Of a stretch of DNA of 32,102 nucleotides, positions 22,296-30,340 are shown piece after piece; position 1 is the first letter of the stretch; each line of letters starts with the position of its first letter. Position numbers and translations under genes: made by a program. The DNA lies in the NCBI RefSeq assembly GCF_009720835.1, contig NZ_WNKZ01000074.1, positions 1-32,102 on the forward strand, given 5' to 3'. The DNA comes from Pseudoduganella buxea. GTDB lineage: Bacteria; Pseudomonadota; Gammaproteobacteria; Burkholderiales; Burkholderiaceae_D. The notes under the pieces were generated by a model. It was given only the letters and a program-made list of their open reading frames with translations, was not told the origin of the DNA and made no database searches.

Positions 22296-24221
22296 ATGCG
22301 CCTGCGCCGTTCGAGTATTGCCCTGGTCTGTTCCCTGTTTTCCGCCCTTGCGGGCGCGCAGACGCCGCCGATGGCGCCCGATATCGGCGCGAAGTTCGAG
22401 TCGCCCGTCGACGCGGCGGACTACGTCAAGCGCGTCGTCATGATTCCCATGCGAGACGGCGTCAAGCTGCACACGATCATCGTCGTGCCGAAGGGCGCCA
22501 AGGGTGCGCCGATCCTGCTGACGCGCACGCCGTACAACGCGGCCGGGCGCACTTCGCGCAACGTCAGCCCCAGCATGCTGTCGATCCTGCCGCACGGCGA
22601 CGAGACGGCCGTGCAGGGCGGCTATATCCGCGTTTTCCAGGACGTGCGCGGCAAGTACGGCTCCGAAGGCGACTACGTGATGACGCGGCCCCTGAAGGGA
22701 CCGTTGAACAAGACCAGGACGGATCACGCGACGGACGCGTGGGACACAATCGAGTGGCTGGTCAAGAACGTCGGCGAAAGCAACGGCAAGGTCGGCATGC
22801 TCGGTTCCTCCTACGAAGGCTTCACGGTGCTGATGGCGCTGGCCGACCCGCACCCGGCCCTGAAGGTGGCCGTGCCCATGAGCCCCATGGTGGACGGCTG
22901 GCGCGGCGACGACTTCTTCCACAACGGCGCCTTCCGCGTCAACACCTTGCACTACCTGGCCAGCCAGACGACGGCGCGCGGCAGCGGCGCCAGCCTGGCC
23001 ACCGGCGTCTACGACGACTACGACAGCGTGCTGCGGGCTGGCTCGGTGGCCAACTACGCGAAGCAGTTTAGCCTGGACAAGCTGACGTTCACGAAGAAGC
23101 TGTTCGAACACCCGGCGTACGACGACTGGTGGCAGGGGCAGGCGCTGGACCGCATCCTCGCCACCCGTGAGCTGAAGGTGCCGACGATGATGGTGGTGGG
23201 GCAGTGGGACCAGGAAGACATCTACGGTGCCTACGTCACCTACGCGGCGATGGAAAAGCATGACAAGGACAACCGCCGCAACCACCTGGTGATCGGGCCA
23301 TGGCGCCACAGCGGCGTCAACTACGACGGCTCCAGCCTGGGTGCGCTGAAATTCACGGGCGACACGGCGCTGGAGTTCCGGCGCGACACGATGCAGCCCT
23401 TCCTCGACCAGTACCTGAAGGACGGTGCGCCGCAGGCCGATACGCCGCCCGTGCTGTCCTACCAGACCGGCACGAACCGCTGGCAGCGGCTGCAGCGCTG
23501 GCCGCTGTCCTGCGCCACGAGCTGCCCTGCCGCCAGCAGGAGCGCCTACCTGAAGGACGGCTGGCGCCTCGACTTCACGCCGCCCGCCGCCGCGGACCGG
23601 GCGCAATACGACGAGTACGTGGCCGATCCGGCCCGCCCGGTGCCGTTCGTGCCGCGCCCCGTGCGCATGAGCGATCGCGAGGTATGGCAGCCCTGGCTGG
23701 TGCAGGACCAGCGCTTCGTGACGGACCGGCCGGACGTGCTCAGTTACGTCTCCGCGCCGCTCACGGCGCCCATGCAGCTGTCCGGCGCGCCCGTCGTCAA
23801 CCTGTTCGCGTCGACGACGGGTCAGGACGCCGACTGGGTCGTGAAAGTCATCGACGTCTATCCGGACGAGGTGCCGGGCCAGCCCGCGCTGGGGGGCTTC
23901 CACCTGCCGCTGTCGATGGACATCTTCCGGGGCCGCTACCGCAACAGCCTGTCCGCGCCGGAACCGGTGACGCCGGGGAAGATCGAACGCTACCGCTTCG
24001 AGCTGCCCAACGTGAACCACGTCATCCGCCCCGGCCACCGCGTGATGGTACAGATCCAGTCCAGCTGGTTCCCCCTGTACGACCGCAACCCGCAATCCTG
24101 GGTGCCGAACATCTTCCACGCCAAGGCCACCGACTACATCAAGGCCACCCAACGCATCTACCACACGGTTGACGCCGCCAGCGCCGTCGAACTACCGGTC
24201 GTCGACGCCGCCGCCAACTGA
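22296..24221 (+). CDS. Secreted alpha-amino-acid ester hydrolase (CocE/NonD superfamily)
   Basis: A 641-aa alpha/beta-hydrolase with signal peptide (MRLRRSSIALVCSLFSALAGAQ), a cap domain and a C-terminal jelly-roll X-Pro dipeptidyl-peptidase-like domain. The nucleophile is S172 in GMLGSSYEGFTV, the acid D305 in GQWDQED and the base H338 in GPWRHSG. Spacing equals that recalled for Xanthomonas citri AEH (S174, D307, H340), offset by 2. The carboxylate cluster that binds the substrate alpha-amino group (D208, E309, D310 there) is also intact as D206, E307 and D308. AEHs hydrolyse or transfer alpha-amino acyl groups, including the side chains of ampicillin and cephalexin. The ATG at 22296 starts the signal peptide, with GAGA upstream. 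Natural substrate unknown. Confidence 0.92.
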   Translation: MRLRRSSIALVCSLFSALAGAQTPPMAPDIGAKFESPVDAADYVKRVVMIPMRDGVKLHTIIVVPKGAKGAPILLTRTPYNAAGRTSRNVSPSMLSILPHGDETAVQGGYIRVFQDVRGKYGSEGDYVMTRPLKGPLNKTRTDHATDAWDTIEWLVKNVGESNGKVGMLGSSYEGFTVLMALADPHPALKVAVPMSPMVDGWRGDDFFHNGAFRVNTLHYLASQTTARGSGASLATGVYDDYDSVLRAGSVANYAKQFSLDKLTFTKKLFEHPAYDDWWQGQALDRILATRELKVPTMMVVGQWDQEDIYGAYVTYAAMEKHDKDNRRNHLVIGPWRHSGVNYDGSSLGALKFTGDTALEFRRDTMQPFLDQYLKDGAPQADTPPVLSYQTGTNRWQRLQRWPLSCATSCPAASRSAYLKDGWRLDFTPPAAADRAQYDEYVADPARPVPFVPRPVRMSDREVWQPWLVQDQRFVTDRPDVLSYVSAPLTAPMQLSGAPVVNLFASTTGQDADWVVKVIDVYPDEVPGQPALGGFHLPLSMDIFRGRYRNSLSAPEPVTPGKIERYRFELPNVNHVIRPGHRVMVQIQSSWFPLYDRNPQSWVPNIFHAKATDYIKATQRIYHTVDAASAVELPVVDAAAN

Positions 24222-24223
24222 CC

Positions 24224-24289
24224 CAGCCACGGTTCAGCCCGTGTCCACCTTGGGGTCAGACCCCGACACGGACACGAGCTCAGCCACGG
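24224..24289. repeat. Palindromic element with GGGGTC-A-GACCCC core, flanked by 9-bp direct repeats
   Basis: The core GGGGTCAGACCCC (24252-24264) is nested in an outer inverted repeat, AGCCCGTGTCC (24236-24246) with GGACACGAGCT (24270-24280), 10 of 11 paired. The direct repeat CAGCCACGG flanks it at 24224-24232 and 24281-24289. It lies in the gap between convergent genes. It resembles dispersed REP-like intergenic palindromes of beta- and gammaproteobacteria; no transposase is nearby. Confidence 0.7.
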
Positions 24290-24310
24290 ATGAGCAGATG
24301 TGTCCGCATA

Positions 24311-25276
24311 TTACTGTGCGCTGACGTAACGTCCCGGCTGGGCGCCGGGCGACTGGGCCAGCAGGCTGCGCATCTGGCGCGCTTCTTCCAGCGGGGTGCG
24401 GCCGAAGAAGCGCTTGAACTCGCGCGAGAACTGGGACGTGCTTTCGTAGCCGACCCGGCCCGACGCGCCGGCGGCGGACAGGCCGTCCTGCACCATCAAC
24501 AGGCGCGCCTTGTGCAACCGCGTCGTCTTCAGGTACTGGATGGGCGACGTCATCGTCACGGCCTTGAAGCTGGCGTGGAAGGCGGCCACGCTCATGCCCG
24601 CCTCGCCGGCGAGCGTGGCGACGTCGATGGCCGTGTGGTAGTGCGCATGGATGCGGCGCAGCGCCTTGCCGATCTTGCCGAACTGGCTCTGGTGCGCCAG
24701 TGCCGCGCGCAGCGCACCCCCCTGGTCGCCCGTCAGCACGCGGAACAGGATCTCGCGGCGGATGGCGGGCGCCAGCAACTGCGTCTCCAGCGGTGAATTC
24801 AACGCTTCCAGCAGGCGCAGCACGGCGTCGCCCAGTGCGTCGTCCAGCGGCGACGCCATGATGCCGCGCGGCGCCGCCGGTGCCTCGGCCTGGGGCCGGG
24901 CCTGGTCGACGGCCAGCGCCAGTTCGGCCGCCATCTGCAGGTCGATGCCGATGGAGATGGCCAGCATTGGTTCGGCCTCGCTGGCCCGTACCGTCTCGCC
25001 TTCGAACGGCAGCGGCACCGACAGCACGAGGAACTGCTGCGCGTGATAGTCGAACGAAGAGTCGCCCAGCCAGCCCCGCTTGTGGCCCTGGCAGACGATG
25101 ACGATGCACGGCTCGTACAGCACGGGTGCACGCACCGACGTGCGGTTGGTGCGCATGAACTTCACGCCCGGCAGGCCGCACAGCGTGTAGCCTTCGTTCG
25201 GCGCCAGGGTACTCAAATGCCGCACCATGCGCGCCTGCCGCGCCAGTGCCCCAGGTGACATCTGCAACGTCGCCAT
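24311..25276 (-). CDS. AraC-family transcriptional regulator (AraC_N type)
   Basis: A 321-aa regulator with the N-terminal AraC_N cupin-like domain (PF06719): TSVRAPVLYEPCIVIVCQGHKRGWLGDSSFDYHAQQFLVLSVPLPFEGET. The C-terminal ~100 residues form a double HTH: IDVATLAGEAGMSVAAFHASFKAVTMTSPIQYLK and ASGRVGYESTSQFSREFKRFFGRTP. SD CGGAG precedes the ATG at 25276. Regulators of this type are frequently divergent from an SDR or aldo-keto reductase gene they activate, as is the layout here (160-bp shared promoter). The effector is unknown. Confidence 0.93.
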   Translation of the reverse strand: MATLQMSPGALARQARMVRHLSTLAPNEGYTLCGLPGVKFMRTNRTSVRAPVLYEPCIVIVCQGHKRGWLGDSSFDYHAQQFLVLSVPLPFEGETVRASEAEPMLAISIGIDLQMAAELALAVDQARPQAEAPAAPRGIMASPLDDALGDAVLRLLEALNSPLETQLLAPAIRREILFRVLTGDQGGALRAALAHQSQFGKIGKALRRIHAHYHTAIDVATLAGEAGMSVAAFHASFKAVTMTSPIQYLKTTRLHKARLLMVQDGLSAAGASGRVGYESTSQFSREFKRFFGRTPLEEARQMRSLLAQSPGAQPGRYVSAQ

Positions 25277-25436
25277 TTTTTTCACTCCGGTCAGAATCCG
25301 GCAGTCATTATCACCGCAAAACGCGCCATCGGGCGCCGGGGCTGGAGGATCAGGCAATCTTCTTCCATCAATGCGCAACTCCGCCACGGCGCCACCGCCT
25401 ACACTGCCTGCATCGACCATTCCATCGAAAGCCACC

Positions 25437-26138
25437 ATGCGCCATGCCACCAAACGCAAAATCGTCCTGATCACGGGTGCCAGCGGCGCCATCGGCGCGG
25501 CCACGGCGCGCGTGCTGGCGGCCGCCGGCCATCACGTGGTGTTGGGAGCGCGCCGGATCGACCGCCTGCAGGCCCTCGTGGCCGAGCTCCGCGCCGCCGG
25601 CGGCAGCGCCGCATGCCGGACCGTGGACGTGACGGATGCCGACGATTTCCAGTCTTTCGTGCTGGCCGCACATGCCCGCCACGGCAGAGTCGACGTCCTC
25701 GTCAACGGGGCCGGCGCGATGCCGCTGTCGCGGATGGAAGCGTTGAAGCTCAAGGAGTGGGACCGGATGATCGACGTGAACCTGCGCGGCGTGCTGTATG
25801 GCGTCGCCGCCGTGCTGCCGCTGATGCAAGTGGCGCGGGGCGGCCGGATCATCAACCTGGTCCAATGCGAAGGGATGGCCGGTGGCGCCGTGCTTGACGC
25901 CACCGGCAGTGCGGTCAGGACGCTGTCGGCGGGCCTGCGCCGCGAAGTGGGTGACGATATCGGCGTTACCGTGATCGACCCGTCCGGCGCGGCCGACACC
26001 GTGGTGCGGGCCATCGCGGACGCCATCGGCCCGCTGCCGCCTGTCGGGCCTTCTTTCCCTAGGCTTTCATCGCCACATGACGGTGGCGGAAGTAGCGCCA
26101 GGCCACGAAGATGGCCGCAGCCTGCATTGCCGCGCTGA
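25437..26138 (+). CDS. Short-chain dehydrogenase-like protein lacking catalytic residues
   Basis: A 233-aa Rossmann-fold SDR. The cofactor loop TGASGAIG (13-20) and NAG-like VNGAGAM (89-95) are present, and the structural Asn of DVNL is kept (N115). The catalytic parts are not: the usual ISS motif reads LVQ (141-143), and the YxxxK box, normally in a context such as AVYCATKFAV, reads AVLDATGSAV (151-160), so Tyr is replaced by Leu153 and Lys by Gly157. The C-terminus after residue ~190 is atypical (Pro/Ser/Arg-rich) and its last 80 nt overlap the 3' end of the convergent MFS gene. It is a pseudoenzyme or decaying gene. ATG 25437; weak SD. Probable target of the divergent AraC gene. Confidence 0.75.
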   Translation: MRHATKRKIVLITGASGAIGAATARVLAAAGHHVVLGARRIDRLQALVAELRAAGGSAACRTVDVTDADDFQSFVLAAHARHGRVDVLVNGAGAMPLSRMEALKLKEWDRMIDVNLRGVLYGVAAVLPLMQVARGGRIINLVQCEGMAGGAVLDATGSAVRTLSAGLRREVGDDIGVTVIDPSGAADTVVRAIADAIGPLPPVGPSFPRLSSPHDGGGSSARPRRWPQPALPR

Positions 26139-27312
26139 CGAAGAAGGTGGCGCCGATGCGCCAGTCGTTCGCCGGCAGGTGGCTCACTTCGCCCAGCAGC
26201 ACGCCGCCGACCAGCGGCATGACGATGACACCGGCGCTGCCGATGGACTGCAAGGAGCCCATCAACTCGCCCTGGCTCTCGGCCGGCGTGGCCTTCGAGA
26301 TGATGCCCTGCAGGGCCGGGCCCGCCGCGAAGGCCAGCAGGTTACACAGGATGAAGACGTACATCATCCAGCCTTCAGTGGCGATGCCGTACAGGATATA
26401 GGTAATGCACCCCGAGGTCAGGCCGAGCAGCGACAGGCGCACTTCGCCGAAGCGCCGGATCAGCACCCCCAGGAGGCCCGCCTGCACGACGGCGGCGGCC
26501 AGCCCCACGCAGAACAGGGCGATGCCGTTCTGCGCGGGCGACCAGCCGAAGCGAAAGTGCGTGTACAGCACCCAGGTCGAATGCAGCATCATCTGGCCCA
26601 TCGTGACGAGGGTGTAGACGATGACGAGGCCGCGGATGTCCTGGCGCCGGGCCAGCTTCATCAGCCCCGCCATCGGATTGACGCGAGTCAGCTTGAACTT
26701 GCCGCGCCGCGATTCGGGCAGCGATTCGGGCACGTAGAACCAGCCGTAGACGAAGTTCGCGGCCGACAGTATGGCCGCCACGTAGAACGGCAGGTGCAGG
26801 TCGATGCCACCCAACAGGCCGCCCAGCATGGGCCCGGCGATGAAGCCCAGGCCGAAGGCGGCACCGATCTTGCCGAAGCTCCTGGCGCGGTTGTCGTGGG
26901 TGGAGATGTCCGACGCATAGGCCGAAGCCACCGACATGCTGGCCGAAGACATGCCGCCGATGACGCGGCCGATGAACAGGCACGCCAGGTTGGGCGCCCA
27001 GGCCGTGGCCAGGAAGTTCAGACTCATGCCCGCCATCGAATACAGCAGGACGGGGCGGCGACCCACCCGGTCGCTGATGGCGCCCAGCATGGGCATGAAG
27101 ATGAACTGCATCAGGCCGAAGGTAGCGCCGAGGGTGCCGTACCACATGGTCTGCTGCTCCCTGGCCGTCACGAACTCACCCACCAGGATCGGCAGCACGG
27201 GCACGATCAGGCCGATGCCCAGCATGTCGATGAAGACGCAGACCAGAACGAAATTGAGCTTGCCCGGCGAAACGGCGTCGGCCACTTGCGGCAGGGGACG
27301 GTGATCGTTCAT
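26059..27312 (-). CDS. MFS exporter of the TCR/Tet family
   Basis: A 417-aa, 12-helix major facilitator. Motif A in the loop between helices 2 and 3 reads GAISDRVGRRPVLL, and the antiporter motif C lies in the GLGFIAGPMLGGLLGG region of helix 5. It starts with a short cytoplasmic tail (MNDHRPLPQVADAVSPGKLNF) and resembles TetA(B/C)-like drug:H+ antiporters, although similarity alone does not establish tetracycline export. The start ATG at 27312 has only a weak GGA. The HD-domain gene ends 19 nt upstream on the same strand, so the two are likely co-transcribed. The 3' end overlaps the SDR reading frame. Confidence 0.92.
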   Translation of the reverse strand: MNDHRPLPQVADAVSPGKLNFVLVCVFIDMLGIGLIVPVLPILVGEFVTAREQQTMWYGTLGATFGLMQFIFMPMLGAISDRVGRRPVLLYSMAGMSLNFLATAWAPNLACLFIGRVIGGMSSASMSVASAYASDISTHDNRARSFGKIGAAFGLGFIAGPMLGGLLGGIDLHLPFYVAAILSAANFVYGWFYVPESLPESRRGKFKLTRVNPMAGLMKLARRQDIRGLVIVYTLVTMGQMMLHSTWVLYTHFRFGWSPAQNGIALFCVGLAAAVVQAGLLGVLIRRFGEVRLSLLGLTSGCITYILYGIATEGWMMYVFILCNLLAFAAGPALQGIISKATPAESQGELMGSLQSIGSAGVIVMPLVGGVLLGEVSHLPANDWRIGATFFVSAAMQAAAIFVAWRYFRHRHVAMKA

Positions 27313-27331
27313 GGCCGGCGTCCGGTGGGAG

Positions 27332-27997
27332 CTAGGTGCCGGACCAGTCGGCGATGAAGCTGGCGCGGAAGGCTTCCAGCTGTACCAGCCGCGCTTGGGC
27401 AACCCGGCGTCCGGCGGCAGTGCGCATCATGCCGGGCAGGGTGGCCAGCTTGACGGCGATATGGTCGAGCGAATAGGCCCGGTCGTCCAGCGTGCGCGAC
27501 AGGCCGGCCGGATCGCTGTCGTGGGCCAGCTTGCTGCCCATGCGGCCGGCCGTGTAGAACATGCGGGCCAGGCCGATGGGGCCCAGCGCGTCGAGGCGGT
27601 CGGCATCCTGCACGATGCGTGCTTCGATGGTTTCCGGCGCCAAGCCAGCCGAAAAGCTGTGCGTCTCGATGGCGTGCATCACGCCGGGCAGCAGGTCGGC
27701 GGGAAAATCGAGGGCTGCCAGTTCGCGCCTGGCCAGCTGCGCCGCCTGGCGTGAAGCAAGGTGGCGCTCCGGGTGATTCTTTGGCAGGTTGACCAGGTCG
27801 TGCAGGTAGCAGGCGGCCAGCACGATCAGCGCATTCGCCTCGGCATGCTCGGCCAGCAGCTGCGCGGCATTGCGCCAGACCCGGTGCAGGTGATTCACAT
27901 CGTGGGCGCCGTCGTCGCCGGCCGCGGCGGCGGCCAGGGCCACGAGGCGGGGTTGCCAGGATTGCAGCGCGCCATCCATTTTTTGCGTTTGCGTCAT
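27332..27997 (-). CDS. HD-domain phosphohydrolase
   Basis: A 221-aa protein of the HD superfamily. Metal ligands: H38 (NHLHRVWRNA), the H66-D67 doublet (CYLHDLVNLPK) and the later Asp in IVQDADRLDALG (D131/D133), with H113 (HAIETHSFS) in the YedJ-like position. This combination is typical of YedJ/metal-dependent HD phosphohydrolases acting on nucleotides or small phosphates in the cytoplasm. ATG 27997 lacks a recognisable SD. First gene of a two-gene unit with the MFS exporter; divergent from cheW. Confidence 0.9.
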   Translation of the reverse strand: MTQTQKMDGALQSWQPRLVALAAAAAGDDGAHDVNHLHRVWRNAAQLLAEHAEANALIVLAACYLHDLVNLPKNHPERHLASRQAAQLARRELAALDFPADLLPGVMHAIETHSFSAGLAPETIEARIVQDADRLDALGPIGLARMFYTAGRMGSKLAHDSDPAGLSRTLDDRAYSLDHIAVKLATLPGMMRTAAGRRVAQARLVQLEAFRASFIADWSGT

Positions 27998-28027
27998 CGT
28001 TTATTGTTGGTCAAGGCAGTCGTGCAT

Positions 28028-28045
28028 TGTGCCACGAATGGCACA
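28028..28045. promoter_or_regulatory. Perfect inverted repeat between the HD-MFS unit and cheW
   Basis: TGTGCCA-CGAA-TGGCACA (7-bp arms) lies 31 bp upstream of the HD-domain gene and 150 bp upstream of cheW, in the divergent promoter region. It is a candidate operator. No flagellar sigma-28 promoter with a good match was seen. Confidence 0.45.
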
Positions 28046-28197
28046 CATCCCGTAACGGCAAGACAATTCTCGGTGTTTCCATGTGGAATTTTTATCGCCA
28101 AATATCTTGGCTTGCGGTAACATCCACGTTCATTCACCAATAGACTTCCGGTCGCGCCGGGGGTCATGCCACCCGCCGGGTGCGCCAAAGGAAGCCC

Positions 28198-28674
28198 ATG
28201 TCCACACCTGAAAACAGCACCATGCCCGCCGAATACCTCGCCTTCACCCTGGGCAAGGAAGAATACGGCATCGATATCCAGAAGGTCAGCGAGATCCGAA
28301 ACTACGAAAGCCCGACCCGCATCGCCAATGCGCCGGAATTCGTCAAGGGCGTGCTGAACCTGCGCGGCATCATCGTGCCCATCGTCGACATGCGCATCCG
28401 CTTCTCGCTGGGCACGCCGGAATACGGCCCCTTCACCGTCGTCATCATCCTCAATATCGGCAACCGCGTCGTCGGCATGGTGGTCGATGCCGTGTCGGAC
28501 GTGACGACCCTGCTGCCCGAGCAGATCAAGGCCACGCCGGACATGGGTTCGACCATCAACACCGAGCATATCGTCGGCCTGGGCACCATCGACGAGCGCA
28601 TGCTGATCCTGGTCGACATCGACCGCCTGATGTCGAGCGAGGACATGGGCCTGATCGAACGCATCGCGGCCTGA
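28198..28674 (+). CDS. cheW: Chemotaxis coupling protein CheW
   Basis: A 158-aa protein with one CheW domain made of two SH3-like beta barrels: YLAFTLGKEEYGIDIQKVSEIRNY at the start, then the conserved FVKGVLNLRGIIVPIVDMRIRF and ILVDIDRLM at the end. It links chemoreceptors to the CheA kinase on the cytoplasmic face of the receptor array. SD AAAGGA is 5 nt from the ATG at 28198; M9 would be too short. The chemoreceptor gene follows by 22 nt, so the two are co-transcribed; no cheA, cheB, cheR or cheY is present, so the pair must feed a kinase encoded elsewhere. Confidence 0.96.
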   Translation: MSTPENSTMPAEYLAFTLGKEEYGIDIQKVSEIRNYESPTRIANAPEFVKGVLNLRGIIVPIVDMRIRFSLGTPEYGPFTVVIILNIGNRVVGMVVDAVSDVTTLLPEQIKATPDMGSTINTEHIVGLGTIDERMLILVDIDRLMSSEDMGLIERIAA

Positions 28675-28696
28675 TCCGCACGCCAAGGCCACGCAC

Positions 28697-30277
28697 ATGA
28701 AATTTTTCGACAATATCGCCATCGGCAGGCGGCTTGCGCTGGGCTTTGCCGTCACCATCCTGCTCGGCATCCTGATTGCCGCCATCGCCATCTGGCGCAT
28801 GAACGACGTGTCGCAGGCCACCCACGCGATGATGGATTCGCCGCTGGCGAAGGAACGCATGCTGAGCGACTGGTACAGCAAGATCGACAGCGCCGTGCGC
28901 CGCACGTCGGCCATCGCCAAATCCAGCGACCCGTCGCTGGCGGCGTATTTCGCCGACGAGTCGAAGGCTTCGTCGGCCATCTCGGCCGACCTGCAGAAAA
29001 AGATCGAGGCGCTGCTGGTGGCCGACGACGAGAAGGCCCTGTTCGCCCGCATCAGCGAGCAGCGCAAGCAGTACCTGTCCAGCCGCGACCAGGTGGCCAA
29101 GCTGAAGGCCGCCGGAGACCTCGACCAGGCATCGAAAATATTCGAAGGCACCTTCGTGCCCGTCGCCGGGAAATACCAGTCGATGATCCGCGACCTGCTC
29201 GACATGCAGCGCGCACGCATCGATGCGATGGCGGCCGAGATCGACACGATCGGTGCACGCAGCCGCAACATCATCGTCGTCCTGGCTGTGCTGGTGGTGG
29301 CGCTGGGTGCCATCAGCGCGTGGGTGCTGACCACCGGTATCACGGGCCCGCTGCGCGAAGCGGTGGCAGCGGCCGGCCGCGTCGCCAGCGGCGACCTGAC
29401 CGGCAAGATCGAAGCGGGCTCCCGCGACGAAACGGGTCAGCTGTTGCAGGCGCTGGGCGCGATGAACCAGTCGCTGTTCGATATCGTCACCCAGGTGCGC
29501 AGCGGCACCGACAATATCAAGGTTGCCTCGGCCGAAATCGCCGCCGGCAACCACGACCTGTCGGCCCGCACCGAGCAGCAGGCCGGCGCGCTGGAAGAAA
29601 CGGCATCGTCGATGGAAGAACTGACGTCGACCGTGCGCACCAACGCCGACAGCGCGCGCCAGGCCAACCAGATGGCGGCCGACGCGGCCGGCGCCGCGGC
29701 CCGCGGCGGCGACGTCGTAGCCCAGGTGGTGGGCCGGATGAATTCGATCGACGCTTCGTCGCGCAAGATCGTCGACATCATCGGCGTCATCGACGGCATC
29801 GCCTTCCAGACCAATATCCTGGCATTGAACGCGGCCGTGGAAGCGGCCAGGGCCGGTGAACAGGGACGGGGCTTTGCCGTCGTCGCCTCCGAAGTGCGCA
29901 ACCTGGCGCAGCGCTCGGCCGCCGCCGCCCGCGAGATCAAGGACCTGATCGGCGCCTCCGTGTCGGAGGTGGCCGAAGGCAGCCGCCTGGTGGCGCAGGC
30001 CGGATCGACGATGGAGGAAATCGTCGCCAGCGTGCACCGCGTCAGCGGCGTTATCGGCGAAATCACGGCCGCCAGCACGGAGCAGAGCGCCGGCATCGAG
30101 GAAGTCAACCAGGCCATCACGCAGATGGACAGCGTCACGCAGCAGAACGCCGCCCTGGTCGAGGAATCGGCCGCCGCCGCCGAATCGATGCAGCAGCAGG
30201 CCAATGCGCTGGCTGATGTGGTCAGCGTGTTCCGCACCGGTGCCGCACCGGCGACGCGTGCTGTGGCACTGAACTAG
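28697..30277 (+). CDS. Methyl-accepting chemotaxis protein (Tar-like, 4HB sensor)
   Basis: A 526-aa receptor: TM1 at about 11-33, a periplasmic four-helix-bundle domain (about 35-190; MNDVSQATHAMMDSPLAKERMLSDWY...), TM2 at about 192-213, a HAMP domain (TGITGPLREAVAAAGRVASGDLTGKIE) and a long cytoplasmic coiled coil. The hairpin tip (about 358-395) reads GVIDGIAFQTNILALNAAVEAARAGEQGRGFAVVASEVR and contacts CheA/CheW. Methylation-helix sequences are present. No C-terminal pentapeptide tether for CheR/CheB is seen (ends RAVALN). Ligand unknown. Co-transcribed with the upstream cheW; transcription stops at the strong palindrome 6 nt downstream. Confidence 0.96.
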   Translation: MKFFDNIAIGRRLALGFAVTILLGILIAAIAIWRMNDVSQATHAMMDSPLAKERMLSDWYSKIDSAVRRTSAIAKSSDPSLAAYFADESKASSAISADLQKKIEALLVADDEKALFARISEQRKQYLSSRDQVAKLKAAGDLDQASKIFEGTFVPVAGKYQSMIRDLLDMQRARIDAMAAEIDTIGARSRNIIVVLAVLVVALGAISAWVLTTGITGPLREAVAAAGRVASGDLTGKIEAGSRDETGQLLQALGAMNQSLFDIVTQVRSGTDNIKVASAEIAAGNHDLSARTEQQAGALEETASSMEELTSTVRTNADSARQANQMAADAAGAAARGGDVVAQVVGRMNSIDASSRKIVDIIGVIDGIAFQTNILALNAAVEAARAGEQGRGFAVVASEVRNLAQRSAAAAREIKDLIGASVSEVAEGSRLVAQAGSTMEEIVASVHRVSGVIGEITAASTEQSAGIEEVNQAITQMDSVTQQNAALVEESAAAAESMQQQANALADVVSVFRTGAAPATRAVALN

Positions 30278-30282
30278 GAATT

Positions 30283-30323
30283 GTTGCTGTAAAAATGGGG
30301 ACAGACCCCATTTTTGCAGCAAC
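30283..30323. terminator. Long palindrome, bidirectional terminator with GGGG-ACAGA-CCCC core
   Basis: Arms of 18 bp with one mismatch (GTTGCTGTAAAAATGGGG at 30283-30300, CCCCATTTTTGCAGCAAC at 30306-30323) and a 5-nt loop, with A5 and T5 runs inside the arms. It lies between the convergent MCP and RNase HI genes, 5 and 17 nt from their stops. The core matches the palindrome at 24252-24264 except at one base, so it is also a member of that dispersed family. Confidence 0.8.
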
Positions 30324-30340
30324 TTTTACACCGTCGTCCG

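Noticed and set aside
26059..27312. Tetracycline resistance determinant tetA
   Set aside because: Motif A and topology fit TCR-family exporters generally; there is no adjacent tetR, and the neighbour is an HD phosphohydrolase.
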